Both the position numbers and the translations under genes were made by a program. A model generated the notes under the pieces. That model did no database searches and was not told the DNA's origin. It saw only the letters and a program-made list of their open reading frames with translations. Of a stretch of DNA of 64,000 nt, positions 16,755-25,183 are shown in pieces (the stretch's first letter is position 1; every line of letters begins with the position of its first letter). Source of the stretch: Streptacidiphilus sp. P02-A3a (GTDB lineage Bacteria > Actinomycetota > Actinomycetes > Streptomycetales > Streptomycetaceae); contig NZ_CP048289.1 of NCBI RefSeq assembly GCF_014084105.1, forward strand, positions 2,117,922 through 2,181,921, written 5' to 3'.

Positions 16755-19599
16755 CGCCCGGGGCGGGCGACGCCTCCAGTTTGGCCCGGAGCTTCTCCGC
16801 CCGGGGGGACTTCAGCTCGTCCAGGATGGTCTGCGCCGCCCGCCAGGCGGCCCAGGCCCGGTCCGGCTGACCGGCGCTGTGGAGGGTGTCGCCGAGGGCG
16901 GTGAGGCTGGTGGCCTGGCCGTCCCGGTCGCTGATCCGGGCGCGCAGCGCGGCGGCCTCCTGGAACAGCTCGATCGCCCGGGGCAGGTCGCCGACGGTAC
17001 GGCCGGCCTCGCCCATGGCGTTGAGGACGAAGGCCTCCAGGTACGGCAGGTCGCTCTCCCGGGTGACCTTGAGGGCGGTGTCGAACCGCTCGAAGGCCTC
17101 CGCGTAGCGGTGCAGGTTCTGGTACTCGACCCCGATGTTGAGCAGCCCGCTGGCCACCGCGAACGGCGCGCCGTCGGCCGCCCGGATCGCGGCCAGCGCG
17201 CGCTCGTTCCACACCACCGACTCCTCCGGTCGCCCGGCGAAGTGGAGGGCCACGCCGTAGTTGCTCAGCGCCCCGGCCACCAGCCGCGGATCGCCGTACT
17301 GCCCGGCCAGGTCCATCGCCTCGCGGGCCAGATCGACCGCCTCGGGGAAGCGCTCCGCGTGGGAGCAGTAGTGCACCATCCCGGTGAGCATCCGCGACTG
17401 CGCCAGCGGGTCCTCCAGGTTGCGGGCGGTCGTCAGGCCGATCCGGTGGGTCGCCCTGTGCTCCTCCCAGTAGCCGAACTGGGTGCAGAACTCCCACAGT
17501 TGGGCGGGCAGGACCCAGGCCGCGGGATCCCGGCCGCGGGCCCCGGCCAGGCGCACCAGGGCCGCCAGGTTGCGCTGCTCGCGGCGGCACCACTCCACCG
17601 CCTGCGCCCTGCCCGGGAAGGTCAGCGCCGGGGCCACCGCCGGGATGGCGTCCAGACCCCAGCGCGGCCGACCGGGCACCAGCTGCTCGCCGACCGCCGC
17701 CGCCGCGTGCGTGTACCAGTTGACCAGGCGGCTGACGGCCCGCTCGCGGTCCTGCTCGCGGTCGCAGTCGGCCGCCAGCTCCCCGGCGAAGGCGCGCAGC
17801 AGGTCGTGGAAGCGGTAGCGGCCGAGGGCGGGGTCCTCCAGCAGGTTGGCGTCGACCAGGATCTCCAGCAGGTCCTCGGTGCGGTACAGGGACTGCCCGA
17901 AGAGCGCGGCGGCGGCGGGCGCGGTGAAGTCGGGACCGGGTACCAGGCCGAGCAGCCGGAACGCCTGCGCGGGGCTGAGCGCGCCCGGGTCCTCCAGGTG
18001 CTCCAGGCTCCGGTAGCTCATCCGGAAGCTGACCCGCACCGCGACGTCCTCCACCTGGAGCTCGTCGAGGCGGCGGCGTTCGTCGGCGAGCCGGGCGGCG
18101 AGCGCGGCGACGGTCCAGGCGGGGCGGGAGGCCAGGCGGGAGGCCGCGATCCGGACGGCCAGCGGCAGTCCGCCGCAGTACCCGAGCACCTCCCGCACGG
18201 CCGCGGCCTCGGCGTCGACCCGCTCGGCGCCGACCACCGAGGTGAACAGCTGTAGCGCCTCGGGCGGGGTGAGTACGTCCAGGTGCAGCGGCACCGCCCC
18301 GGCCAGGCCGGGCAGCCGCCGTCGGCTGGTCACCACCACCGCGCAGGTGCCGCTGCCCGGCAGCAGCGGCCGGACCTGCGCGGCGTCCCGGGCGTCGTCC
18401 AGGACCAGCAGCAGGCGGCGGCCCGAGGTCAGCGACCGGAACCGGGCGGCGCGGCCCTCCTCGTCCGGTGGGACGGCCGCGTCCGGCTCGCCGAGGTCGC
18501 GCAGCAGCCCGGCCAGTACCTCCGCCGGGGCCTGCGGCGAGTCACCGGTGCCGCGCAGGTTGACGTACAGCTGGCCGTCGGGGAAGTCGCCCACCACGTG
18601 GTGCCCGACGTGGACCGCGAGCGCGGTCTTGCCGATGCCGCCGATCCCGGTGACCGCCGAGATCACCACCGGCTGCACCGGTCCGTCCGCGGCGCCCGCG
18701 CCGAGCAGCTTGCCGAGGCTGTCCACGATCGTCTGCCGACCGGCGAAGTCACCGATGTCGGCCGGGAGTTGAGCGAGGGTCGACGGGGCCCTGGGGGCCG
18801 TCGCGGCGGCCGGGGCGGGGGCCGGGGCGGGGGCCGGTGCGGCGGCCGCCGGGGCCGGGGCGAGGTCCGGATCGCCGTTCAGGATGCGCCGGTGCAGCTC
18901 CTGGACCGGCGGGGAGGGCTCCACCCCGAGTTCGTCGACGAGCGTCCCGCGCAGGAACCGGAACGCGTCCAGGGCCTCGGCCTGCCGGTCGGCCCGGTAG
19001 AGGGCGAGCATCAGCTGCCCGTGGAGGACCTCCCGCAGCGGCTGCTCGCGGACCAGCGCCCGCAGTTCGCTGACGACCTCGCGATGTCGGCCCAGCGCGA
19101 GGTCCGCCTCTATTCGCCCCTCAAGGAACTGCAGTCTGCTCTCCAGCAGGTGGTCGCGGACGTCCTGGCCGATCCCGGGGAGGTCGGCGAACGGCTCGCC
19201 GCGCCACAGGGCCAGCGCGGCGGTCAGGTTCTCGGAGGCCCTGGCCCACTCCTGCGCGCGCGCCGCCGCCCGGCCGTCGGCGCCCAGCGCGGCGAACTGC
19301 TCGGTGTCCAACTCCCCTGGGAGCACGTCGATGAGATAGCCGCCGGACTGCTGCCGGATCCGGTCGACGGCCCCCTCGCCCAGGGCCCGCCGCAGTCGGC
19401 GGACGTGGTTGTGCAGCGCCGCGGTCGCCCGGGCCGGGGGCTTCCCCTCCCACAGCGCCTCCTCCAGCGCGGCGGCCGACACCACCTGGTTGGCGTGCAG
19501 CAGCAGCAGGGCCAGCATCGCGCGCGGCTTGGGCGCCGAGATCGGGAGCAGCACGCCGTCCTGGGTGACGGCCACAGGGCCGAGCAAGCCGAATCGCAC
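16750..19599 (-). CDS. SARP/AfsR-type regulator (BTAD, NB-ARC and TPR domains)
   Basis: 949 residues from GTG 19599, chosen for the GAGG five bases upstream and the family-typical start RFGLLGPVAV. An in-frame ATG at 19647 has no ribosome site and would add 16 residues. Order: OmpR-type winged helix (KPRAMLALLLLHANQVVSAAALEEALWEGKPP, about 20-95), bacterial transcriptional activator domain (about 100-245), an Ala/Pro linker, NB-ARC ATPase with Walker A GIGGIGKTALAVHVG and Walker B RLLLVLDDARD, then C-terminal TPRs. AfsR-like proteins activate antibiotic or development genes when bound to nucleotide. The target is not evident; no biosynthetic cluster adjoins it, and the neighbours are an ECF sigma and an MmyB/SDR pair. 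Confidence 0.9.
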   Translation of the reverse strand: MRFGLLGPVAVTQDGVLLPISAPKPRAMLALLLLHANQVVSAAALEEALWEGKPPARATAALHNHVRRLRRALGEGAVDRIRQQSGGYLIDVLPGELDTEQFAALGADGRAAARAQEWARASENLTAALALWRGEPFADLPGIGQDVRDHLLESRLQFLEGRIEADLALGRHREVVSELRALVREQPLREVLHGQLMLALYRADRQAEALDAFRFLRGTLVDELGVEPSPPVQELHRRILNGDPDLAPAPAAAAPAPAPAPAPAAATAPRAPSTLAQLPADIGDFAGRQTIVDSLGKLLGAGAADGPVQPVVISAVTGIGGIGKTALAVHVGHHVVGDFPDGQLYVNLRGTGDSPQAPAEVLAGLLRDLGEPDAAVPPDEEGRAARFRSLTSGRRLLLVLDDARDAAQVRPLLPGSGTCAVVVTSRRRLPGLAGAVPLHLDVLTPPEALQLFTSVVGAERVDAEAAAVREVLGYCGGLPLAVRIAASRLASRPAWTVAALAARLADERRRLDELQVEDVAVRVSFRMSYRSLEHLEDPGALSPAQAFRLLGLVPGPDFTAPAAAALFGQSLYRTEDLLEILVDANLLEDPALGRYRFHDLLRAFAGELAADCDREQDRERAVSRLVNWYTHAAAAVGEQLVPGRPRWGLDAIPAVAPALTFPGRAQAVEWCRREQRNLAALVRLAGARGRDPAAWVLPAQLWEFCTQFGYWEEHRATHRIGLTTARNLEDPLAQSRMLTGMVHYCSHAERFPEAVDLAREAMDLAGQYGDPRLVAGALSNYGVALHFAGRPEESVVWNERALAAIRAADGAPFAVASGLLNIGVEYQNLHRYAEAFERFDTALKVTRESDLPYLEAFVLNAMGEAGRTVGDLPRAIELFQEAAALRARISDRDGQATSLTALGDTLHSAGQPDRAWAAWRAAQTILDELKSPRAEKLRAKLEASPAPGD

Positions 19600-19976
19600 A
19601 AGCACCTCGCAGTCCCGGTCGACACCGCGGACGGATGGTTCGCCCATGCGGCATAGATAGGCAAATGTTAGTGCTCGGATAGCAACGTCGTGAATGATCG
19701 CGGCTGACAGCAGGGACCGGCCGGTGCGGCGCGATCCGCTCCGCCGACCCGAGCTGCCCGTTCCCCGGTACCCCAGGGAAGGCCGGGTCCCATGGACGTC
19801 TGCGTAGCGAACTCCTCGACTGCCGCCCCCGCCGTCCCGAGGACGGCCGCGGGCGCGAGCCCACCGGCCCCACCAGCGACGGGCCGGTGCGCGACGCCGC
19901 GACCTGCTGACGCCGACCCGTGGTTCCTGTCAGCGAGGGAGTGGCAGGAACCGCGGCGGCCGGGCGGCCGCTCCGC
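19600..19976. other. 377-bp gap upstream of the SARP gene
   Basis: No gene is supported. The 60 bases next to the SARP start are unusually AT-rich for this window (around 19655-19690, with CTATCTATG and AACATTTGCC on the minus strand), fitting a promoter. The rest is GC-rich, without clear repeats or structure. Confidence 0.5.
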
Positions 19977-20825
19977 TCAGCGCCCGGGGCGGGCGCTCGG
20001 CTCGGCCGTCCGTGCCAGCGAGGCGAGCACCTGGAGCTTCTCGTCGCTCTCGCTGCCCTGGTCGGGGTAGTAGAGCACCAGGAGCAGGCCGTCGACCGGC
20101 AGCTTGTCCCGGTGCAGGCGCAGCTCGCCGACGACCGGGTGGTTCACCGTGGTGCTGCCGCCGGCCAGGTCGCGGATGTCATGGCGTGCCCACAGGGCGC
20201 GGAACCGCTCGCTCGACAGGGCGAGTTCGCCCACCAGCTCCACGAAGCGCGGGTCGTCGACGTCCTCGCTGACGGACTTCCGGAAGGCGGCGATGAACCC
20301 CTCGGTGGAACGCGCCCAGTCCTGCTGGAACGCCTGCTCCTCCGGATCCAGGAGCAGCGACCGCAGCCGGTTGTACCCGGGCTGGAGACGCGGGGAGAGC
20401 GCGACCGCCAGCTGGTTGGACGCGAGCACGTCGAACACCCGACCCTCCACGAACGCGGGCACCTGCACGCTCGCGAGCAGGTGGTGCAGCCGGGCGGGCA
20501 CCCGCTCGGGCCTTTGCCGCCGCTGCCGCTGCCGCCGGGGGCGCGCGGCGGCCAGGCCGAGCAGGTACTCCTGCTCGACCTCGTCCAGCCGCAGCACCCG
20601 GGCGATCGATTCGAGGACCTGGAGCGAGGGGTTGGTGTCGCGGCCCCGCTCCAGCCGCAGGTAGTAGTCGGCGCTGATCCCGGCGAGCAGGGCCACCTCC
20701 TCGCGGCGCAGCCCGGGCACGCGTCGGTTCGCGCCCCCGGGAATCCCGGCCCGCTCCGGAGTGACCAGCGCCCGCCGGGCCCGGAGGTAGTCGCCGAGCC
20801 GGTTGCCGCGGTCATCGTCACTCAT
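19977..20825 (-). CDS. MmyB-like XRE-family transcriptional regulator
   Basis: 282 residues from ATG 20825. The helix-turn-helix is the MmyB type (RRVPGLRREEVALLAGISADYYLRLERGRDTNPSLQVLESIARVLRL). A PAS-like ligand domain follows with VFDVLASNQLAVALSP and NHPVVGELRLHRDKLPVDG; a strongly basic stretch (RPRRQRQRRQRPERV) separates the two. It diverges from a short-chain dehydrogenase with 128 bp between starts, the usual layout for this regulator family and its single target gene. Control of the dehydrogenase by this protein is inferred. Confidence 0.88.
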   Translation of the reverse strand: MSDDDRGNRLGDYLRARRALVTPERAGIPGGANRRVPGLRREEVALLAGISADYYLRLERGRDTNPSLQVLESIARVLRLDEVEQEYLLGLAAARPRRQRQRRQRPERVPARLHHLLASVQVPAFVEGRVFDVLASNQLAVALSPRLQPGYNRLRSLLLDPEEQAFQQDWARSTEGFIAAFRKSVSEDVDDPRFVELVGELALSSERFRALWARHDIRDLAGGSTTVNHPVVGELRLHRDKLPVDGLLLVLYYPDQGSESDEKLQVLASLARTAEPSARPGR

Positions 20826-20953
20826 AGTGAGAATGCTAGCTCCGGCGCGCCCGTCGAAGGGGGGCCCTGCGAGGACCTGGGAAGACCGGAGCACTGCCTC
20901 GGGCCGGGGAACCGGCCGAGACTGGAGCGGTCCCCCCAGAGCCAGGAGCAGCC

Positions 20954-21715
20954 ATGGACATCACCAGCCGTACCGTCCTCGTCGTCGGCGCCACCTCGGG
21001 CATCGGCCTGGAGCTCGCCCGCCGCTTCGCCGCCGCGGGCAGCACCGTCGTGGTCGGCGGCCGTCGGGCCGACCGGCTCGACCGGATCGCCGCCGAGGGG
21101 CTGGCCACCGTCCAGGTCGACGTGACCGACCTGGACAGCGTCGGGCGGGCCCGCGACACGGTCCTGGCCACCCACCCGGGCCTGGACACGGTCGTCACCA
21201 TGTCCGGCGTCATGATCCCCGAGGACCTGCGCGATCCGGCGCACTTCGGCACCGCCGAGCGGACGATCGACACCAACCTCCTCGGCACCATCCGGGTCAT
21301 CGACGCGTTCACCCCGCACCTGATCGCGCGCGGCGCCGGGACCATCGTCACGGTCACCTCGGGCATCGCGTTCCTGCCGTTCCCGCTCATGCCCAGCTAC
21401 GCCGCCTCCAAGGCGGGCGTGCACGCCTACTCCGAGGCGCTGCGCGCGCAGCTGCACGGAACCGGCGTCGAGGTCAGCGAACTCGTCCCGCCGGCCGTCG
21501 CCACCGAACCGGAGCACCTGCGGGCCAACCCGCGCGCCCTGCGGCTGGACGCGTTCGCCGCCGAGGTCATGGACCTGCTGCGGACCGACCCGACGCCGCC
21601 CGAGATCCTGGTGCGGGGCGTGCTGATGCACCGCTGGGCCGAACGCGACGGCAGCTACCCGGAGCTGGTCGCCCAGCGCTCCCGAGCGCTGGCCATGCTC
21701 CCCGACCGCCAGTAG
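20954..21715 (+). CDS. short-chain dehydrogenase/reductase (SDR)
   Basis: 253 residues with a classical SDR layout. The NAD(P)-binding glycine motif is VVGATSGIGLELARRFAAAG, followed by an acidic patch (VDVTDLDSV), then Ser at TVTSGIAFLP and the Tyr-Lys pair in SYAASKAGVHAYSEALR. It resembles DltE-like cytoplasmic oxidoreductases. Substrate unknown. The gene is divergent from an MmyB-like regulator, a pairing that appears a second time in this window at 53.7-55.7 kb with unrelated coordinates and lower sequence similarity. Confidence 0.88.
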   Translation: MDITSRTVLVVGATSGIGLELARRFAAAGSTVVVGGRRADRLDRIAAEGLATVQVDVTDLDSVGRARDTVLATHPGLDTVVTMSGVMIPEDLRDPAHFGTAERTIDTNLLGTIRVIDAFTPHLIARGAGTIVTVTSGIAFLPFPLMPSYAASKAGVHAYSEALRAQLHGTGVEVSELVPPAVATEPEHLRANPRALRLDAFAAEVMDLLRTDPTPPEILVRGVLMHRWAERDGSYPELVAQRSRALAMLPDRQ

Positions 21716-21761
21716 ACCCGACCGCCGGTGGACCCGACCCGCCGGTGGACCCGACCCGCCG
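21712..21761. repeat. 17-bp tandem repeat starting at the SDR stop codon
   Basis: Two identical units of GTGGACCCGACCCGCCG (21728-21744, 21745-21761) are preceded by a degenerate 16-bp unit that contains the SDR stop codon TAG (21713-21715). It lies in the gap between convergent genes. Confidence 0.8.
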
Positions 21762-21793
21762 GGGCCGGGCCCCCGGAGTGGCGGCGGTGGGGA

Positions 21794-22228
21794 TCAGCCG
21801 CGCAGCAGGCCGTCCACCACCCGGGTGAAGACCCGGCGGCCGCCGGTCGCCAGGGCGGCGTCCAGCGGGGAGGGGAGCCCGCGCAGGCGGATCTCCTCGC
21901 GCCACCTGACCAGGCTCCCGGCACCGTCGGCGCGCACCTCGACCTCGGCCCAGCCGAGCACCAGCGACCCGCGCTTCTCCAGCCGCACCCGTCCGGGGGC
22001 CCGCGCGGTGGGCGGCTGCCAGGCGACGACCTCCATCGGGTCGTCGAAGCCCAGCGGGCCGACCGCGGTCCGGGCCAGCACCACGCTGCCGATCCCGGTC
22101 GTGCCGCCGCCGACCGCCGCGACCCTGGTCAGCGGCACGAAGGCGGAGTGCCGTGGCCAGTCGGTCACCCGCAGCCAGCACTCCTGCGGGCCGACCGGCA
22201 CCGACCGGGTGATCTCGAAGAACGCCAT
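21794..22228 (-). CDS. SRPBCC-family protein
   Basis: 144 residues from ATG 22228. The sequence follows the START-like SRPBCC pattern: MAFFEITRSVPVGPQECWLRVTDWPRHSAFVPLT at the start, a central GTTGIGSVVLART strand, and SLVRWREEIRLRGLP before the C-terminal long helix (RVFTRVVDGLLRG). Such proteins bind hydrophobic ligands or act as cyclases or aromatases; here there is no pathway context, so a specific role cannot be given. It is convergent with the SDR gene and divergent from the phosphatase gene. Confidence 0.8.
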   Translation of the reverse strand: MAFFEITRSVPVGPQECWLRVTDWPRHSAFVPLTRVAAVGGGTTGIGSVVLARTAVGPLGFDDPMEVVAWQPPTARAPGRVRLEKRGSLVLGWAEVEVRADGAGSLVRWREEIRLRGLPSPLDAALATGGRRVFTRVVDGLLRG

Positions 22229-22349
22229 GTCCGAAGAGTAGGCGCCGGGTCGGCACGGCGCCGTCGGGCGCCCGTCCACCGAGCGGTGGCGAAGCCCCCG
22301 GCCAGTGCCGAGACTGGACCTAGGTCCGTTCGGCAACCGAGGAGCGACC

Positions 22350-23444
22350 GTGGCAGGCGCGTCCGATCCACTCACGGGGCTGCCGCCGATCCTGCTGTCC
22401 CGACGGGTGCGCGGGTTCCTCGCCGGTGCCTACCTGCTGCTCGGCGCCGCCGTCGCCGCCGACCTGTCCACCGGCCCGCGCTCGACCTTCTCCCCGGTAC
22501 TGGCCGCGGTGCCGGTGCTGGCCAGCATCGGCACCCGCCGGGCGCGGGTACCGCTGTTCGCCGGGGTGCTGGCGCTCGTCGGCGTGATCGTGCTGGCCCT
22601 GAGGAACGGGGGAGTGCCGCTGGCGGTGCACATCACCTCGGCGGTCACGGTGCTCGCCATCACCTGCACCAGCGCCGCCGCCGTGGTGCTGGTGGCCTCC
22701 CGCGAGCAGGAGCTGGCGCAGGTGCGCAGCGTCTCCGAGGCGGCGCAGCGGGCGCTGCTGCGGCCGGTCCCGGAGCGGATCGGGTCGCTGCGGATCGCGG
22801 TGCGCTACCTGGCCGCCGAGGCCGAGGCCCGGATCGGCGGGGACCTGTACGAGGTGCTCCCCACGCCGTACGGCACCCGGCTGATCCTCGGCGACGTGCG
22901 CGGCAAGGGACTGCCCGCGGTGGAGACCGCGGCCGACGTGCTGGGCGTGTTCCGGGACGCCGCCCGCTCCGAACCGGAGCTGGCCGCGGTCGCCGGACGC
23001 ATCGACGCCGCGCTCGCCCGTCGCCCGGAGAGCGAGGAGTTCGTCACGGCCGTCCTGTTCGGCCTGCCGGAGCGGGAGGGACCGGCGCGGATGGTCAACT
23101 GCGGCCACCCCGACCCGCTGCTGTGCCGCGACGCCGGGGTGTACCCGCTCGAACCGGCGCTGCGGCTGCCGCCGCTGGCCATGAACGCCATCGTCGGCAC
23201 GGCCTACCAGGAGCGCCGCTTCGACTTCGCCGCGGGCGACACCCTGCTGCTGTACACCGACGGCGTCTCCGAGGCCAGGGACGCGGCCGGGGTGTTCTAC
23301 CCGCTGGCGGACCGGCTGCGGCGGATCGGCGGCCTGGACCCGGCCCCGCTGCTGGACGAGCTGCTCGCGGACGTCAGGGCCTACGTCCCGGGCGGCATGA
23401 ACGACGACGCCGCGGTACTGGCGGTCCACCGGGAGCGGCCCTGA
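22350..23444 (+). CDS. membrane-anchored PP2C/SpoIIE-type serine phosphatase
   Basis: 364 residues from GTG 22350, preceded by GAGGAG. Residues about 25-120 contain three or four hydrophobic helices (GFLAGAYLLLGAAVAADL, VLALVGVIVLALR, AVTVLAITCTSAAAVVLVA), which form the membrane anchor. The catalytic SpoIIE domain follows, with metal-binding Asp residues in ARIGGDLYEVLPTPYG, then ILGDVRGKGLPAVETAA, MVNCGHPDPLLCRDAG, LLLYTDGVSEARD and GGMNDDAAVLAV. Streptomyces have dozens of such phosphatases, which dephosphorylate anti-anti-sigma factors to free sigma factors. No anti-sigma partner is encoded next to it. Confidence 0.88.
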   Translation: MAGASDPLTGLPPILLSRRVRGFLAGAYLLLGAAVAADLSTGPRSTFSPVLAAVPVLASIGTRRARVPLFAGVLALVGVIVLALRNGGVPLAVHITSAVTVLAITCTSAAAVVLVASREQELAQVRSVSEAAQRALLRPVPERIGSLRIAVRYLAAEAEARIGGDLYEVLPTPYGTRLILGDVRGKGLPAVETAADVLGVFRDAARSEPELAAVAGRIDAALARRPESEEFVTAVLFGLPEREGPARMVNCGHPDPLLCRDAGVYPLEPALRLPPLAMNAIVGTAYQERRFDFAAGDTLLLYTDGVSEARDAAGVFYPLADRLRRIGGLDPAPLLDELLADVRAYVPGGMNDDAAVLAVHRERP

Positions 23445-23485
23445 GCGAGGGCGAGCCGGTGGGAGCGGTCGGCCCGGGGCTGTGC

Positions 23486-23998
23486 TCAGGTCCTGCCCTC
23501 GCGCTCCTGCGCGTCCCGCAGGGCCGTCGACCCGGACCGGGAGGTGCTGGCCCAGCGCGCCCGGACCACGCGGAACCCCGCCCGCTCGGCCGCGTCGCAG
23601 ACCAGTTCGTCGTCGTCCACCAGCATCCGGACCTCCCGGCCCCGGCCGAGGCCGCGCAGGGCCTCCAGCTTGGTGGCGCGGGCCGGGCGCCGGTCGTGGT
23701 CGCCGCGCATCAGCAGGCGTCCCTCGGGCAGGCCGTGCCGGGCCAGCCAGGCCAGGGTGGCCCGGCGGCAGCGCTCGGGACGGCCGGTCAGGTACACCAC
23801 CTCGCAGGTCACGGCGGCCTCCAGGACCAGCCGCACCCCCTCCGCCAGCGGCTGGTCCTGGTCCGCCGCGGCGAAGAAGCCGTTCCAGTCCCGGGGCTGC
23901 CGCTCCAGGAAGCGCTGGCGGTGGCCGGTCTCGGCCAGGGTGCCATCCAGGTCGAACACGGCCAGGGGGCGGCTGTCGCTACTCGTCGTCCGGGTCAC
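23486..23998 (-). CDS. HAD-superfamily phosphatase, polynucleotide-kinase-phosphatase-like
   Basis: 170 residues from GTG 23998. Motif I is AVFDLDGTLAETGHR with the nucleophile Asp, motif II is VVYLTGRPERCR, and the acidic motif is RMLVDDDELVCDAAERAGF. The short form with LTGRPE resembles the 3'-phosphatase domain of T4-type polynucleotide kinase and AphA-like acid phosphatases. The start is not certain because the ribosome site is weak and the frame stays open upstream through an 18-bp repeat. Substrate unknown. It is divergent from the luciferase-like oxidoreductase. Confidence 0.78.
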   Translation of the reverse strand: MTRTTSSDSRPLAVFDLDGTLAETGHRQRFLERQPRDWNGFFAAADQDQPLAEGVRLVLEAAVTCEVVYLTGRPERCRRATLAWLARHGLPEGRLLMRGDHDRRPARATKLEALRGLGRGREVRMLVDDDELVCDAAERAGFRVVRARWASTSRSGSTALRDAQEREGRT

Positions 23999-24010
23999 AC
24001 CGGCCACCCT

Positions 24011-24063
24011 AGACACCCCCACCGGGGCAGACACACCCACCGGGGCAGACACACCCACCGGGC
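24011..24063. repeat. 18-bp tandem repeat, three units, between divergent genes
   Basis: AGACACACCCACCGGGGC occurs at 24029-24046, with a one-mismatch copy at 24011-24028 and a near-full copy at 24047-24063. It fills most of the space between the HAD gene and the oxidoreductase start and could move promoter elements or serve as a protein-binding array. Confidence 0.85.
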
Positions 24064-24105
24064 GGCGTCCGGGAATCTTGGCACCGCGCGGGCGTTGCAC
24101 CAGGG

Positions 24106-25155
24106 GTGAGCCCGATCACCGCGACCACCCGGTTCTCCGTACTCGACCGCTCCCGCACCCGCCAGGGGCAGCCCGCCGCGCAGGCGCTGCGCGACACCGT
24201 GCGCTTCGCCCAGCAGATCGAGGAGCTCGGCTACCACCGCTTCTGGGTGTCCGAGCACCACAGCGTGCCCGGTATCGCCGGGTCCGCGCCGACCGTGCTC
24301 GCGGCCGCCGTCGCCGCCGCGACCTCGACCATCCGGGTCGGCACCGGCGGGGTGATGCTGCCCAACCACCGGCCGCTGGTCGTCGCTGAGCAGTTCGGGG
24401 TGCTGGAGTCGCTCTTCCCCGGCCGGATCGACATGGGGCTCGGCCGGTCGGTGGGCTTCACCGACGGGATCCGCCGGGCGCTCGGCCGCGACAAGAGCGA
24501 TGCCGACGACTTCCCCGGTCAGCTCGCCGAACTGCTCGGCTACTTCACCGGCACCCAGACCGCGCACCCCCAGGTCCACGCCCATCCGGCCGAGGGCCTG
24601 CGGGTGCCGGTGTTCGTCCTGGCCACCGGGAGCGGCGCCCGGGTCGCCGCCGAGGCCGGGCTGCCGCTGGTGATCGCCCCCGTCCGGGGCGAGGACGCGA
24701 TGCTGCGGGCGGTCGAGGGGTACCGCGCCGACTTCCGCCCGTCCGCCTGGGGTGAGCGCCCCTACGTCGTCCTGTCCGGCGCGGTGGCGGTCGCGGCCGA
24801 CCCGGGGCGGGCCCGCGACCTGCTGCTACCCGAGGCCCGGGCCACGGCCCACGCCCGCACCCACGGCGTCTTCCCGCCGCTCGCCCCGCTGGACTCGGTC
24901 CTGGCCGACGCCGCGACCATGACCGCGCGTGAACGCTCCCTCTTCGAGGAGGCCCAGCGCGGCCAGCTGCACGGCACCGCGGACCAGGTGGCCCCCGCCC
25001 TGGCCGCCCTGCTGTCCCGCAGCGGCGCGGACGAGTACCTGCTCACCACCAGCGGCCACGACCGCACCGCCCTCCTCGACTCCTACCAACGCCTGGCCGC
25101 CCTGCTCGACCTCACCCCGAACAGAGCGGCCCCACCGCTGCGACCCCCGACCTGA
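24106..25155 (+). CDS. LLM-class (luciferase-like) flavin-dependent oxidoreductase
   Basis: 349 residues from GTG 24106. It is a bacterial-luciferase-like TIM barrel: FSVLDRSRTRQGQPAAQALRDTVRFAQQIEELGYHRFWVSEHH at the N-terminus, TSTIRVGTGGVMLPNHRPLVVAEQFGVLESLFPGRIDMGLGRSVG in the middle, and GVFPPLAPLDSVLADAATMTARE late. The family uses FMN or F420 for monooxygenation or hydride transfer; members of this subgroup are mostly uncharacterised. The ribosome site is weak. No neighbouring genes suggest a substrate. It is the last ordinary gene before the conflict island and is convergent with the giant ATPase gene. Confidence 0.85.
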   Translation: MSPITATTRFSVLDRSRTRQGQPAAQALRDTVRFAQQIEELGYHRFWVSEHHSVPGIAGSAPTVLAAAVAAATSTIRVGTGGVMLPNHRPLVVAEQFGVLESLFPGRIDMGLGRSVGFTDGIRRALGRDKSDADDFPGQLAELLGYFTGTQTAHPQVHAHPAEGLRVPVFVLATGSGARVAAEAGLPLVIAPVRGEDAMLRAVEGYRADFRPSAWGERPYVVLSGAVAVAADPGRARDLLLPEARATAHARTHGVFPPLAPLDSVLADAATMTARERSLFEEAQRGQLHGTADQVAPALAALLSRSGADEYLLTTSGHDRTALLDSYQRLAALLDLTPNRAAPPLRPPT

Positions 25156-25183
25156 AACCCGCTCGCGCCGGTGCGGGGCGCGG